Positions 1 through 8,789 are shown, numbered from the stretch's first letter. The stretch: DNA of 10,090 nucleotides from an uncultured Planctomycetaceae bacterium (GCA_945957305.1 CAMFLN010000049.1:1-10090), one strand, 5' to 3'. A program made the numbers and translations. The notes: generated from the letters alone by a model not told the origin.

Positions 1-473
1 TGCGCCACGGTGCCACTGACCGCATAACAGGCGGCCGTGCCCAAGGGCAGTCCCAGCATAAAAACCGCCAAGGCACGGGCGCGACTCGTGGCCGGAAACA
101 AATCGCCGATCAGCGACGACGAGGCCGGAGCGCACGTTGCTTCCCCCACACCGACGGCCAACCGCAGCCCGGCCATTTGCCAGAAATTCTTGGCCATGCC
201 CGAGGCCGCGGTGAGCAGACTCCAGACGAAGACACCTCCGGCCAGGATCATTGACCGGTTGCCCCGATCGGCCATGCGTCCCAAGGGAACGCCCACCGCG
301 GCATACAGGACTAAAAACGCCGTGCCGAGCCAACCTAGCGCGGTGTCACTCAGCTCCCACTCCTTGCGTACCAACTCGCCGACCGCGCCTAAAATGTTGC
401 GATCGAAGAAATTCATCATATTGATGGCGAACAAGACGCAGAGCGCAAAGACAGGCCCAGTGCGTGGTTTCAT
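1..473 (-). CDS. MFS transporter, spinster-like, N-terminal half (runs off left edge)
   Basis: The minus strand translates from an ATG at 473 into 157 residues with no stop before the window edge. The start reads MKPRTGPVFALCVLF. TM1 carries MNFFDRNIL (D24), the acidic position typical of spinster-type carriers. TM2 is followed by GRMADRGNR (65-73), the MFS loop 2-3 motif A. TM3 is about 75-95. TM4 contains RLAVGVGEA (104-112), the motif-B-like arginine plus GEA signature. TM5 begins near 131 and ends in the truncated part. This matches the first five helices of a 12-helix inner-membrane carrier driven by an ion gradient. The substrate cannot be told; spinster homologues move lipids, sugars or organic acids. 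The start has only a weak GGGA-like ribosome site. It lies 235 nt downstream of galE on the same strand, with a terminator-like and a promoter-like element between, so it is probably its own transcription unit. Family is fairly certain, substrate unknown. Confidence 0.85.
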   Translation of the reverse strand, partial: MKPRTGPVFALCVLFAINMMNFFDRNILGAVGELVRKEWELSDTALGWLGTAFLVLYAAVGVPLGRMADRGNRSMILAGGVFVWSLLTAASGMAKNFWQMAGLRLAVGVGEATCAPASSSLIGDLFPATSRARALAVFMLGLPLGTAACYAVSGTVA

Positions 474-588
474 CGGCGCGTTTCCCAAGCCGTTGGAGAG
501 ACGAAAGTACAAAAGATGGTCCCTGCCGCAGGGGACCTGTGGTGCCACCCTCGCACCAAGGCAGAGCGCGCGGCCATTGAAGCAGCGC

Positions 589-617
589 ATTTTGTGACGC
601 ACAATCTCGGGCGTCAA
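589..617 (-). promoter_or_regulatory. Candidate sigma70-type promoter for the MFS gene
   Basis: Read on the minus strand, TTGACG (617-612, 5 of 6 to TTGACA) and CAAAAT (594-589, 4 of 6 to TATAAT) are separated by 17 nt. The site lies about 115 nt upstream of the MFS ATG and directly after the T-run that follows galE, a sensible place for a new promoter. It is assigned by consensus match only; promoter consensus in this lineage is poorly known. Confidence 0.3.
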
Positions 618-668
618 GAAAAAAATGCAGATCGGTTTCGTGGCCCCGCGGGATTCTGGCCGGGGCCG
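618..668 (-). terminator. Terminator-like hairpin after galE
   Basis: GGCCCCG (642-648) and CGGGGCC (661-667) form a perfect 7-bp stem with a 12-nt loop, extendable by a G-T pair. On the minus strand it begins about 40 nt after the galE stop. A run of seven T follows (625-619), but about 16 nt after the stem rather than immediately, so this is not a textbook intrinsic terminator. It may slow or stop galE transcription before the MFS gene. Confidence 0.3.
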
Positions 669-708
669 GCATCGCGCCACAACAGCGCAACCGTCGCTAC
701 CGTCGCGA

Positions 709-1689
709 CTATTGAAAGCCGTGTGGATGCGTGCTGTGCCAGCGCCAGGCGGTGGCGACGATCTGTTCGAGTTCCGGATAGCGTGGCTGCCAGCCCAATA
801 CCTCACGGGCGCGGGAAGCGTCAGCCACCAACTCGGCCGGGTCACCTGGCCGGCGCTGGGCCATGCGTACCGGGATCTCGCGCCCTGAAACGCGCTGGCA
901 AGTGTCGATCACTTGCCGCACGCTATGTCCACGGCCGGTGCCCAGGTTGAGTAACAGCCCCTTGCCCGGCGTCAGCTTTTCGAGCGCCAGTACGTGCGCC
1001 GAGCCCAGATCATCTACGTGAATGTAGTCGCGGATGCAGGTACCGTCGGGCGTGGGATAGTCGTCGCCGTAGATCGTGATCGCTTCTCGTTGTCCCAGCG
1101 CGACCTGGATCACCAGCGGAATGAGTCGCGACTGTGAACGGTCGACTTCGCCGAGATCGCCATCCGGACTCGCCCCCGCGGCGTTGAAATACCGCATGAC
1201 CGCGTAGGCCAGCCCATACGCGTGGGCATAATCGGCCAGCGCACGTTCGATCACCAGCTTGCTGAAGCCGTAGGGGTTGATCGGGCGCTGCGGTGTCTCC
1301 TCGGTGATCGGGATTACGTCAGGGACGCCATAAGTGGCCGTGGTGCTGGAGAAGACGATCTTCGCGACGCCAGCGCCGCGCATAGCTTCGAGCAGGGCCA
1401 GACTGGCGACCACATTGTTCTGGTAATACTTATGCGGTTCGCTCATCGATTCGCCCACCAGGGCGAAGGCGGCGAAATGCATCACGGCGTCGATGCGCTT
1501 TTCGCGCAAGACGGCCTCGAGCTTCGCACGGTCGGCAACCTCCCCCTCGATCAACCGACCCGGCAGTGCGGCCGCGCGGTGCCCGCGGGACAGATTATCG
1601 TAAACCCAGACTTCATAGCCGGCGCGCGAGAGCAGCCGGGATGCGTGGCTGCCGATATATCCGGCGCCGCCCGTGACAAGAATCCTCAC
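709..1689 (-). CDS. galE: UDP-glucose 4-epimerase
   Basis: This cytoplasmic NAD-dependent enzyme interconverts UDP-glucose and UDP-galactose, for galactose use and for supplying galactosyl units to surface polysaccharide. The 326-aa protein is an extended short-chain dehydrogenase. The N-terminal MRILVTGGAGYIGSH holds the TGxxGxxG dinucleotide-binding loop (6-13). D31 follows the second strand. SSTTATYG (114-121) supplies the catalytic Ser/Thr position, and YGFSK (140-144) is the YxxxK pair that activates the 4-OH. NPYGFSK, RYFNAAGA and the later RDYIHVDDL and LNLGTGRGHSV segments are characteristic of GalE rather than of dehydratases. Length is close to E. coli GalE (338). It starts at GTG (1689), supported by a strong AGGAG (1703-1699) 9 nt upstream, and ends in TAG. 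The gene stands alone: no galK or galT is visible, so a role in polysaccharide or lipid sugar supply is as likely as galactose breakdown. It is divergent from the xer gene. Confidence 0.95.
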   Translation of the reverse strand: MRILVTGGAGYIGSHASRLLSRAGYEVWVYDNLSRGHRAAALPGRLIEGEVADRAKLEAVLREKRIDAVMHFAAFALVGESMSEPHKYYQNNVVASLALLEAMRGAGVAKIVFSSTTATYGVPDVIPITEETPQRPINPYGFSKLVIERALADYAHAYGLAYAVMRYFNAAGASPDGDLGEVDRSQSRLIPLVIQVALGQREAITIYGDDYPTPDGTCIRDYIHVDDLGSAHVLALEKLTPGKGLLLNLGTGRGHSVRQVIDTCQRVSGREIPVRMAQRRPGDPAELVADASRAREVLGWQPRYPELEQIVATAWRWHSTHPHGFQ

Positions 1690-1776
1690 GCGTGTGATCT
1701 CCTGCGAATCGGTCGTTCCAGGCTGAAGGGGCAGCTCCGCATTACCGAGCGACAGATGTATTGCCCACGTGGCAAA

Positions 1777-1805
1777 GGCTGCTAGCTAGACAAAGTGTAG
1801 CAGCC
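1777..1805. promoter_or_regulatory. 8-bp perfect inverted repeat in the galE/xer divergent spacer
   Basis: GGCTGCTA (1777-1784) and TAGCAGCC (1798-1805) are perfectly complementary around a 13-nt loop; the left arm runs into a GCTAGC/TAGCTA self-complementary core. On the plus strand the repeat is followed by GTTTTGTT, so it could act as a weak terminator. Lying between two divergent genes and just upstream of a candidate plus-strand -35 (1812), it could equally be an operator. The structure is clear, its role is not. Confidence 0.35.
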
Positions 1806-1811
1806 GTTTTG

Positions 1812-1841
1812 TTGGCGCGTTCGGTCCGCACGGAATATACG
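1812..1841 (+). promoter_or_regulatory. Candidate promoter for the xer gene
   Basis: TTGGCG (1812-1817, 4 of 6) and TATACG (1836-1841, 4 of 6) are spaced by 18 nt, about 85 nt upstream of the preferred xer start at 1927. The match is modest. An overlapping AATATA (1834-1839) reads TATATT on the minus strand, but I see no minus-strand -35 to go with it for galE. Confidence 0.22.
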
Positions 1842-1926
1842 TTTTGCGCGGACATTTCAGTCGGCGCGGCGCCCGATCCGAATGTCTTTACAGGCAAGCG
1901 GCCCCCTGGCACAACGGGAATTCAGC

Positions 1927-2868
1927 ATGGCACCCTCGAAACGCAAGCAACTCAGGGCCGCGGCCCAGCCGTCGCGTGCGGCCGAGCATCCCTGGGTCGA
2001 GGCCTTCTCCAGCTACCTGCAGAGTGAATGCCACCTGGCGACCAATTCCGTCGTTGCCTACCGCCGCGACTTGCGCCGCTTTTACGAATGGCTGGGCAAT
2101 CGCCAGGTCGCCAAGCTCACGATCAAGGATCTGGCCGACTATGCCGGTTGGCTCCACGATCAAAACCTGGCGCCGGCCTCCTTGGCGCGCCACCTGGTCT
2201 CATTGAAGCTCTTCTTCCGCTACCTGCAACTGGAAGGGATCCTCTCCGACAACCTGGCCGAGCTGCTTGGCAGCCAAAAGCTCTGGCAGCGCGTGCCCGA
2301 GGTGCTCGGTCCGCAAGTGCTCGAGCGGATGCTCGAGGGTCCGGCGGTCGGCAGTTCCTGCTGGCGCCGCGACCGCGCGCTGCTCGAACTGCTGTACGCC
2401 AGCGGCTGCCGAGCTTCGGAATTGTCGAACATGCAGCTCCGCGACGTGAACCTGGACGAAGGGCATTGCCTGTGTCACGGCAAGGGAGATAAGCAGCGCA
2501 TTGTGCCCCTGGGACGCCGGGCGATCGATGCCTTGCGCCAATACCTGGAGCATGAACGGCCGAAACTCGCCGCGATGTCGATGCTGCCGCCGGCCTGGGT
2601 GATCCTCTCGCGCCGCGGGCAACGGCTGCGCCGCGAACGCATCTGGGAAATCGTCAAGCGCTATGCCGTGGCCGCGGGTGCTCCGGAATCGGTGGGACCA
2701 CACACGCTGCGGCACACGTTCGCCACGCATTTGCTGGCCGGGGGCGCCGATCTGCGGCAAGTTCAGGAAATGCTAGGACACGCCAGCATCGCAACGACGC
2801 AAATCTACACGCACGTCGATCCCACGCGATTGAAGGCCGTGCATAAGCAGTTTCATCCGCGGGCTTAA
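1927..2868 (+). CDS. XerC/XerD-type tyrosine recombinase
   Basis: This is a site-specific recombinase that resolves chromosome dimers at dif, normally as a XerC-XerD heterotetramer with FtsK. The N-terminal SAM-like core-binding domain (about residues 20-115, with TNSVVAYRRDLRRFYEWL) is followed by the catalytic domain. All six active-site residues are visible, numbered from the start at 1927: R162 in YASGCRASEL, K186 in HGKGDKQRIVPLG, H259 and R262 in HTLRHTFATHLL, H285 in MLGHASI, and the nucleophile Y294 in TQIYTHVD. These sit 14-15 residues beyond the E. coli XerD positions, so the 313-aa product is normal length with a small N-terminal basic tail. ATG 1927 is preferred over the in-frame ATG at 1882 because GGGAA lies about 8 nt upstream and the upstream segment looks like spacer. 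It could be XerC or XerD; the sequence alone does not settle which. A role as a mobile-element integrase is less likely, since there is no element around it. Confidence 0.93.
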   Translation: MAPSKRKQLRAAAQPSRAAEHPWVEAFSSYLQSECHLATNSVVAYRRDLRRFYEWLGNRQVAKLTIKDLADYAGWLHDQNLAPASLARHLVSLKLFFRYLQLEGILSDNLAELLGSQKLWQRVPEVLGPQVLERMLEGPAVGSSCWRRDRALLELLYASGCRASELSNMQLRDVNLDEGHCLCHGKGDKQRIVPLGRRAIDALRQYLEHERPKLAAMSMLPPAWVILSRRGQRLRRERIWEIVKRYAVAAGAPESVGPHTLRHTFATHLLAGGADLRQVQEMLGHASIATTQIYTHVDPTRLKAVHKQFHPRA

Positions 2869-2881
2869 GTGCGGAATGTCC

Positions 2882-2966
2882 AATATCGAAGGAGCGAATG
2901 GCTAAAGGGCTGCACATTCGTCATTTGTTGATTTGGCTTTCTTTAGACATTCGCTCCTTCGAAATT
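2882..2966. repeat. Long near-perfect inverted repeat between convergent genes
   Basis: The 26-nt arms 2882-2907 and 2941-2966 match at 24 of 26 positions when one is reverse-complemented. The two mismatches are A-A (2885/2963) and G-A (2901/2947), and the core of 15 bp (2886-2900 with 2948-2962) is perfect. The loop is 33 nt. The loop also holds ATTCGTCATT (2916-2925), repeated directly at 2964-2973. The element begins 13 nt after the xer stop and ends 15 nt before the stop of the oppositely directed TPR gene, so it fills the whole spacer. It could be a two-way terminator or a dispersed palindromic repeat of the REP or MITE type. There is no clean T-run, so a classical intrinsic terminator is not shown. 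The ATTCGTCATT/TTCGAA pattern resembles repeats I recall as common between genes in planctomycetes; that is recollection only. Confidence 0.8.
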
Positions 2967-2981
2967 CGTCATTGCCGCGCT

Positions 2982-4019
2982 CTACTTCGCCCAACTGCTG
3001 CTGGCATATCGTTCCTTGAGCAACTGCGTGGCCTGCAAGGCGCGCTCGGGCTTGCCCAGCTCATTCCACAGCCGGGCTAGATTCGACAATGCCTCGGCGT
3101 GCGCCTCGCGGTTGCCGCCAAACAAGAGATCGACGTGCAGATACGCGTACAGCGCATCCATCGTCGCCCCCTGCTTTTGCCGGTAGCAATTTCCCAGCGT
3201 GACGTAAGCGCGAGCATTCAGGTCCATGTCCTCAGGATCGGCCTGGTCGATCACGGCCTGCACCTGTTCGATCGCGGCGTCCGCTTGTCCCGTGGCCGCC
3301 AGGCAAGTTGATTTCCCCAGCTGCGCGGCCAGCCGCAGCGAGGCCGCGGGGCCCTGCGCATCGCCGGCCAATTTCAAAACGTTGTCGAAAGTCGCGAGCG
3401 CCTCGGGATATTTCTTCTGCAGCACGAGAATGCGCCCCTTGGCGACGCCACCGCGCATTTTGTACTCGGGCCAGGGCGCCCTTTCGATCGTGGAGTATTG
3501 TTCCAGCGCCAATTCCGGTCGATTGATGGCGGCAAACAGGTCTCCCAACATCTCGGTGGCCGGCAAAAAGTGATAGTTCGTCGGGTTGTCCTTCACAAAG
3601 GCCCGCATCTCACTGCCGGCTTTGGGAACGTCACCAGAACCGCCGAGTGCCAGCCGCGCATGGCACAACGCCTTGTAGAACTGCAGATCCTGTTTGACTT
3701 CGGCACGAGATACTTTGGCCGGGTCGATTTTTTCCAGCGACTTGAGAGCGCCTTCGATATTGCCGTTGGCAATCTCGCTGCGGGCAAGCTTCAATTCGGC
3801 CGGCTCGCTGTCGTAAACAATCGTATCGATGTCGCTGACATTGATTTGCTTCTTCTGGCCGGCGGCCATATCGAGCGTTACTTCGGTCGCCGTCATATTG
3901 CTGATCGTGCCCTTGGCCGTGCCGCTCGGACGGAGACGAATCGTATCGTCGGCGGCGCTTGCCATGGTCGCGTAGAGCAGCAGTCCCAAGGCCGTGGAGC
4001 AAAGAGTGCAGTTTTTCAT
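2982..4019 (-). CDS. Exported TPR protein with N-terminal small beta domain
   Basis: I recognise the architecture but no named function. The 345-aa protein has a signal peptide (MKNCTLCSTALGLLLYATMA then SA) with a likely signal peptidase I cut after residue 22 (ASA|ADD), so it is exported to the periplasm or cell envelope. Residues about 25-73 form a short beta-rich segment (GTAKGTISNMTATEVTLD, then VSDIDTIVYDSEP) resembling small SH3/Sm-like folds that precede repeats in planctomycete proteins. Residues about 75-340 are helical TPR-like repeats, for example ELKLARSEIANGNIEGAL, RPELALEQYSTIE, KKYPEALATFDNVLKLAG and LGKPERALQATQLLKERY. No enzymatic motif is seen, so it is likely a scaffold or protein-binding module. 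The ATG at 4019 follows TTGAGGT by about 11 nt. It lies 75 nt downstream of the larger TPR gene on the same strand with no terminator between, so co-transcription is likely; it is the last gene of that unit. Confidence 0.85.
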   Translation of the reverse strand: MKNCTLCSTALGLLLYATMASAADDTIRLRPSGTAKGTISNMTATEVTLDMAAGQKKQINVSDIDTIVYDSEPAELKLARSEIANGNIEGALKSLEKIDPAKVSRAEVKQDLQFYKALCHARLALGGSGDVPKAGSEMRAFVKDNPTNYHFLPATEMLGDLFAAINRPELALEQYSTIERAPWPEYKMRGGVAKGRILVLQKKYPEALATFDNVLKLAGDAQGPAASLRLAAQLGKSTCLAATGQADAAIEQVQAVIDQADPEDMDLNARAYVTLGNCYRQKQGATMDALYAYLHVDLLFGGNREAHAEALSNLARLWNELGKPERALQATQLLKERYASSSWAK

Positions 4020-4094
4020 GGTGTTCGATACCTCAACTTTTTTCTTTGATTCCGCTCCGTGGTCTGTGTTGCTCTACTCGCGTGGAGGAAATCC

Positions 4095-7000
4095 TTATTG
4101 CGCGGCCGCGGCATTCGTGCTCGCCTTAGTGCCCGGCGCTTCGCCTGATTTAGGAGCCGGCAGCCCGGTTTGCGGTTGGCCCGCTTCCTGTTGGATGCGT
4201 TTGAGCAGCTTGTCGTATTTCTGCGGCCAGTCACCGCCACCTAGATCAGGATGCAACTGGGCGATAAGCTTTACCGCCGATTCCGCTTTCTTCAGCGATG
4301 CGGCTTTCTCATCTCCCTTTTGTTGCTGCGCCTGCAGCAAGAAGCACTTGGCCTGGTTGTAGCTCGCCTCGTGAAAGACATCCTGGAATTTCTTGTCACG
4401 CCGGGTCAGCGCGGCCAGCCGTGTCCAACCCCAGAGGACGTTGTATTCCTGACCTTTGGCGTCCTTCTCCTTGCGGCCGCCGGCAATCGCCAGGTTGTAC
4501 GTGGCAGGATTCTCGCGTCCCCAATCTTGATAGGTGTAGGCCGCCTCGCGCTGTGCATCGAGCAGCATCGGCTTCTGCTTCAGCACATCGCTCAGCAGGT
4601 CGATAGCTTCTTTAAAATGACCGCCGCGACGTTGGCTCTTGGCCATGCGCACCTTCACGGCCAGCAAAGCGTCGGCGCTCGCATAGCCCGGGTCTTGCTT
4701 GATCTTGTCGACGATCTTCTCGTCGGTCTTTGCCGCCTTTTCGAAATACGACCGGGCCTCGGGCGAGACGGCGTCGTCGTCCGTTTCATTGCCGGCGCCG
4801 AGCCGCGTGTAAGTGTCAGCGACCCAATTGAGCGAGTTGAAATTGTTGCCTTGCTCCTTGGCGGCGATGCGGTCCAGGAATAAATCGAACCCACGCGAGA
4901 CGGCTTGCAGGTCGCTGGTGCGCTTTTCTTTTCGCAATTCGACGACGTGGTTCTCCAGCTCCTGGCCGAGCGCGCGATAGATCGCGATCAGCATCTGGCT
5001 CCCTTTTTCGTCGCCGCTGGCTTTGACGTACGATTCGAGGTCGTTCATGACTTTCTCGGCCTTGTCGAGCTGCTGCGTCGCGACATAGGCACGCAGGGCC
5101 GCCTTGCACGTCTCGACGGCGAACGTCCCTTCCGCGGCGATGGGACTTTTTGCTTCGACAAGGGTCAGCGGACCGATCTTGGAATCTTCCAGCAGCTTTA
5201 CGGCATCAGCCGCACGGTTGGCGTCGACGTAAATCTGCGCCAGCGACAAGGCCGCCGCGGCCATGGTGAAAGTCACGCCCACCTCGGCCGACTTCGCGAT
5301 CCGCTCGACACCGCTGGACAAGGTTTGTTGGGCCAATGCGCGAAGTTTATCGATCTCTTCTTGCGGAGGACGACTCTCTTCCGGCAATCGCGAGGCCGCT
5401 AGTGCGGCAATCCAGATCGCCTGGCCGGCCTTTAACTCGGCTTCGGCCCGGCGGGGAGATTGCTCGGGGATTTTCGCCAGATAAGCCTGGACTTGCGGCA
5501 CGTCGCGATCGTTTGTGGCAACGATCATCAGCGTCATCCACGCTTCATCCGCTTCGGCCTCGCCCGCAAAGCGGCGGGTCATAAAGTCGGCCAGCGATTC
5601 CATGCGTCGCTTCTCGCTGGCGCGATCGTCGGGAGTTGCCGCGTTGTAGGCTTGCAGGTGCGAGAGCAAGGCGATCTTCGCCGCCTGCCGCGCCCCGCTG
5701 CTGGTGGGATGACGCTTGGCCAGAAATTCGCCCAACACCGCGGCGTCGAAATAATCCCCCGCCTGATAGGCGAGGTAACACAGATAGTAGCGGGCGTTGT
5801 TGAGATCTTCGAGCGGCGTCGCGCGATCGCGCAAATTGAGTGCCTGACGAAACAGCTCGCGGGCTTTGTCGCGCGCCGCGACACTTTCTTTTTCATAGGT
5901 CGCGATGTTGGCCGTGTCGTTCAGCGCCGGCGCTGCCTTGATCTGTGCCAACTTGGCCTGCATCACGTCGAGCGATTCTTTCGCTTGCTCGTTCGCCTCG
6001 GCGAATGTCGCGGGCGGCTTCTCATCTCCTTCGGCGGTGCCCGCCAGCTCTTGATACATCTTCTTCGCGGCGTCCTGGTACTCGCCGGGATTGGCCGCCG
6101 CTTCCTTGGCTTGCTTACGCGCGTCGCGCAGCGCGGTGCGCCGCGCCGCTTCGTCCTTCTTGCCGAGCGATTCTGCATGCTTCTGCAGCGCCAGCGCCGT
6201 GTAATAGCGAACCGCCAGCCAGTCCGCACTGCGGCTTTCCGCGCCGCGCACCGGCTTGTTCAACCATTCCATTCCCTTCTGGGCCGCCGTCTCGTAACTC
6301 TTTTCCGCATCGCTGGTCCACGCTTGCATCGCCAAATGCAGCGCATGGGCTTTCAACCGGCGCAACTCGTCGGGCTCGTCCGGTTGCGACAAAATTTCCG
6401 TAAACGCGCCCAGCGCCTTTTTCATGTCTCCAAGGTCCAGGTAGCAGCGTCCCTGGGAAGTGCTGGCGAGCAGGCCCAGCAACTGGGTCCGATACTTTTC
6501 TCGTAAATCGCCGAATTTCGCCGCCGCTGCTTCGAGCAATTTCTTGCGCTCGGCCGAGTCCGCAGGATAGGCCTTCGAGGATTCATACGTGGCCTGAGCC
6601 GCAAACAGTCGCGCGCGTCGTAGGTCGACGCGTGCTTCCTGCCGGGCTTCGTTTTGCGCGGAACCGCCTTTTTCACCAGGCTTGGGAAGTGCTTTGAGAA
6701 AGTCGGCGTATTTTTGTTCCGCCGCGGCAAAGACCTGCTGTGACTCGGTAAACAAGCCGCGTGCTTCCTCAGTCAGTGCAGCCTTCTGCGAAGCATAGCG
6801 CGGCAGATTAGCTCGCAGGAGAAGCATCTTGGCCCGTTCGACCAGCACATTGCCGAGTTGTCCCTCGGCCTCGGCCTTGAGCGCAAGATCGGTTTCGCTT
6901 TGCAGAAACTCGGTGAGCTTTTCCCGCGCGACGTTGAGGTGCTTGGCTTTCTGGTCGGCGTCACGCTCGGCGACAGCCGCCGAAATCGACGTCACCCCTT

Positions 7001-7226
7001 GCTCATAGGCAATGCGTTGTTTGAACTCCGGAGGGACGCGCGGATTGCTGCGCAGCCGGTCGAGGTAGTCAAGCGCCGTATCGTAATAGCCCCGATCGCG
7101 CAGACCGTCGAGAAACCGCTGGTAATCCTCGGCGCCCCGCGCACCTCCGGCCAGCAGCAGAAGCAAAGTGAGCGTCCCCGCCCATCGGCCCCAGCGCGGC
7201 AAACGACGGCGGTTGAATCGTTTCAT
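4095..7226 (-). CDS. Large exported TPR/coiled-coil protein, unknown function
   Basis: This 1043-aa protein starts MKRFNRRRLPRWGRW, a strongly basic n-region, then a hydrophobic stretch (TLTLLLLLAGG) and a likely cut after residue 31 (ARG|AED). The rest is almost wholly helical with many TPR-like pairs, such as DYQRFLDGLRDRGYYDTALD at the mature N-terminus, GDYFDAAVLGEFLAKRHP with SSGARQAAKIALL (about 480-520), LNWVADTYTRLG (about 800) and GGHFKEAIDLLSDVLKQKP (about 870-890). Ala/Lys/Glu-rich charged stretches between them may be coiled coil. The last 30 residues are Pro/Gly/Ala/Gln-rich and probably disordered, ending AAAAQ. No catalytic motif is visible, so a periplasmic or envelope scaffold is inferred. 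ATG 7226 is chosen because the signal peptide starts there and a GGAA lies 9 nt upstream; an in-frame ATG at 7334 would bury the signal peptide behind 36 unrelated residues. It is the first gene of a two-gene unit with the 345-aa TPR protein. Confidence 0.88.
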   Translation of the reverse strand: MKRFNRRRLPRWGRWAGTLTLLLLLAGGARGAEDYQRFLDGLRDRGYYDTALDYLDRLRSNPRVPPEFKQRIAYEQGVTSISAAVAERDADQKAKHLNVAREKLTEFLQSETDLALKAEAEGQLGNVLVERAKMLLLRANLPRYASQKAALTEEARGLFTESQQVFAAAEQKYADFLKALPKPGEKGGSAQNEARQEARVDLRRARLFAAQATYESSKAYPADSAERKKLLEAAAAKFGDLREKYRTQLLGLLASTSQGRCYLDLGDMKKALGAFTEILSQPDEPDELRRLKAHALHLAMQAWTSDAEKSYETAAQKGMEWLNKPVRGAESRSADWLAVRYYTALALQKHAESLGKKDEAARRTALRDARKQAKEAAANPGEYQDAAKKMYQELAGTAEGDEKPPATFAEANEQAKESLDVMQAKLAQIKAAPALNDTANIATYEKESVAARDKARELFRQALNLRDRATPLEDLNNARYYLCYLAYQAGDYFDAAVLGEFLAKRHPTSSGARQAAKIALLSHLQAYNAATPDDRASEKRRMESLADFMTRRFAGEAEADEAWMTLMIVATNDRDVPQVQAYLAKIPEQSPRRAEAELKAGQAIWIAALAASRLPEESRPPQEEIDKLRALAQQTLSSGVERIAKSAEVGVTFTMAAAALSLAQIYVDANRAADAVKLLEDSKIGPLTLVEAKSPIAAEGTFAVETCKAALRAYVATQQLDKAEKVMNDLESYVKASGDEKGSQMLIAIYRALGQELENHVVELRKEKRTSDLQAVSRGFDLFLDRIAAKEQGNNFNSLNWVADTYTRLGAGNETDDDAVSPEARSYFEKAAKTDEKIVDKIKQDPGYASADALLAVKVRMAKSQRRGGHFKEAIDLLSDVLKQKPMLLDAQREAAYTYQDWGRENPATYNLAIAGGRKEKDAKGQEYNVLWGWTRLAALTRRDKKFQDVFHEASYNQAKCFLLQAQQQKGDEKAASLKKAESAVKLIAQLHPDLGGGDWPQKYDKLLKRIQQEAGQPQTGLPAPKSGEAPGTKASTNAAAAQ

Positions 7227-7335
7227 AAAGGCGAATTCCAGCAGGCACTTCGATGCGCGACGTGCAGGCGTCGTTACACAAGTTGTCGCCGACGCGTAAC
7301 AAGCCGCTGCCGAGCAGCCAGGAATCAAAATCATC

Positions 7336-7351
7336 GGGCACCGCTGTGCCC
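7336..7351 (-). promoter_or_regulatory. Hairpin in the TPR operon leader
   Basis: GGGCAC (7336-7341) and GTGCCC (7346-7351) form a perfect 6-bp GC-rich stem with a 4-nt loop. In the direction of the TPR operon it is followed by GATGATTTTG, a modest T-rich stretch, about 110 nt before the start codon. It could be an attenuator or simply leader structure; the T-run is interrupted. Confidence 0.25.
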
Positions 7352-7425
7352 AAACGGCCGTGCGTGACGGGAAGGGGCCGAACGGGTTCCGGATCCGCTC
7401 GTGGGCGCGCCAACCTGTGTGCTAA

Positions 7426-8640
<1,215 letters not shown>

Positions 8641-8653
8641 TTTTAAGCCATTT

Positions 8654-8670
8654 GTCCTGGGTATCAGGAC
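8654..8670 (+). terminator. Short hairpin after mdh
   Basis: GTCCTG (8654-8659) and CAGGAC (8665-8670) form a perfect 6-bp stem around 5 nt, 13 nt after the mdh stop. There is no T-run after it on either strand, so it may mark a 3' end or protect the mRNA rather than terminate on its own. Confidence 0.3.
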
Positions 8671-8789
8671 CGCTGTGCCCTCGAACCGCTACGTGATGTT
8701 CCGGAATTCTTTCCGAGTGACAGCACTGCTGGCGGTCAGATATTTTGCATCGATGTTACAGCGTCCTAGGTCCTCGACGCTGCATCGCG

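Noticed and set aside
37..597. 186-codon plus-strand frame over the MFS gene
   Set aside because: It is the antisense of the transporter; the minus strand gives clear MFS motifs and the plus frame nothing recognisable.
346..690. 114-codon minus-strand frame upstream of and overlapping the MFS start
   Set aside because: It overlaps the transporter in another frame, has no recognisable content, and covers the terminator-like and promoter-like elements.
1222..1785. 187-codon plus-strand frame antisense to galE
   Set aside because: Shadow of galE, a common effect in G+C-rich genes; no family features.
1882..1926. N-terminal extension of the Xer protein from ATG 1882
   Set aside because: No ribosome site there, and the 15 extra residues move the protein away from normal Xer length; ATG 1927 has GGGAA upstream.
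2882..2966. Inverted repeat as an integron attC or chromosomal dif site
   Set aside because: No attC core (GTTRRRY/RYYYAAC) pair is present, and the arms do not resemble the two dif half-sites around a 6-nt centre.
5460..6506. 348-codon plus-strand frame inside the large TPR gene
   Set aside because: Antisense shadow: Arg/Leu-rich without domain motifs, while the minus strand gives a continuous TPR protein with a signal peptide.
7227..7334. 36-residue extension of the large TPR protein from ATG 7334
   Set aside because: It would put the signal peptide inside the protein, and the segment contains the leader hairpin region.
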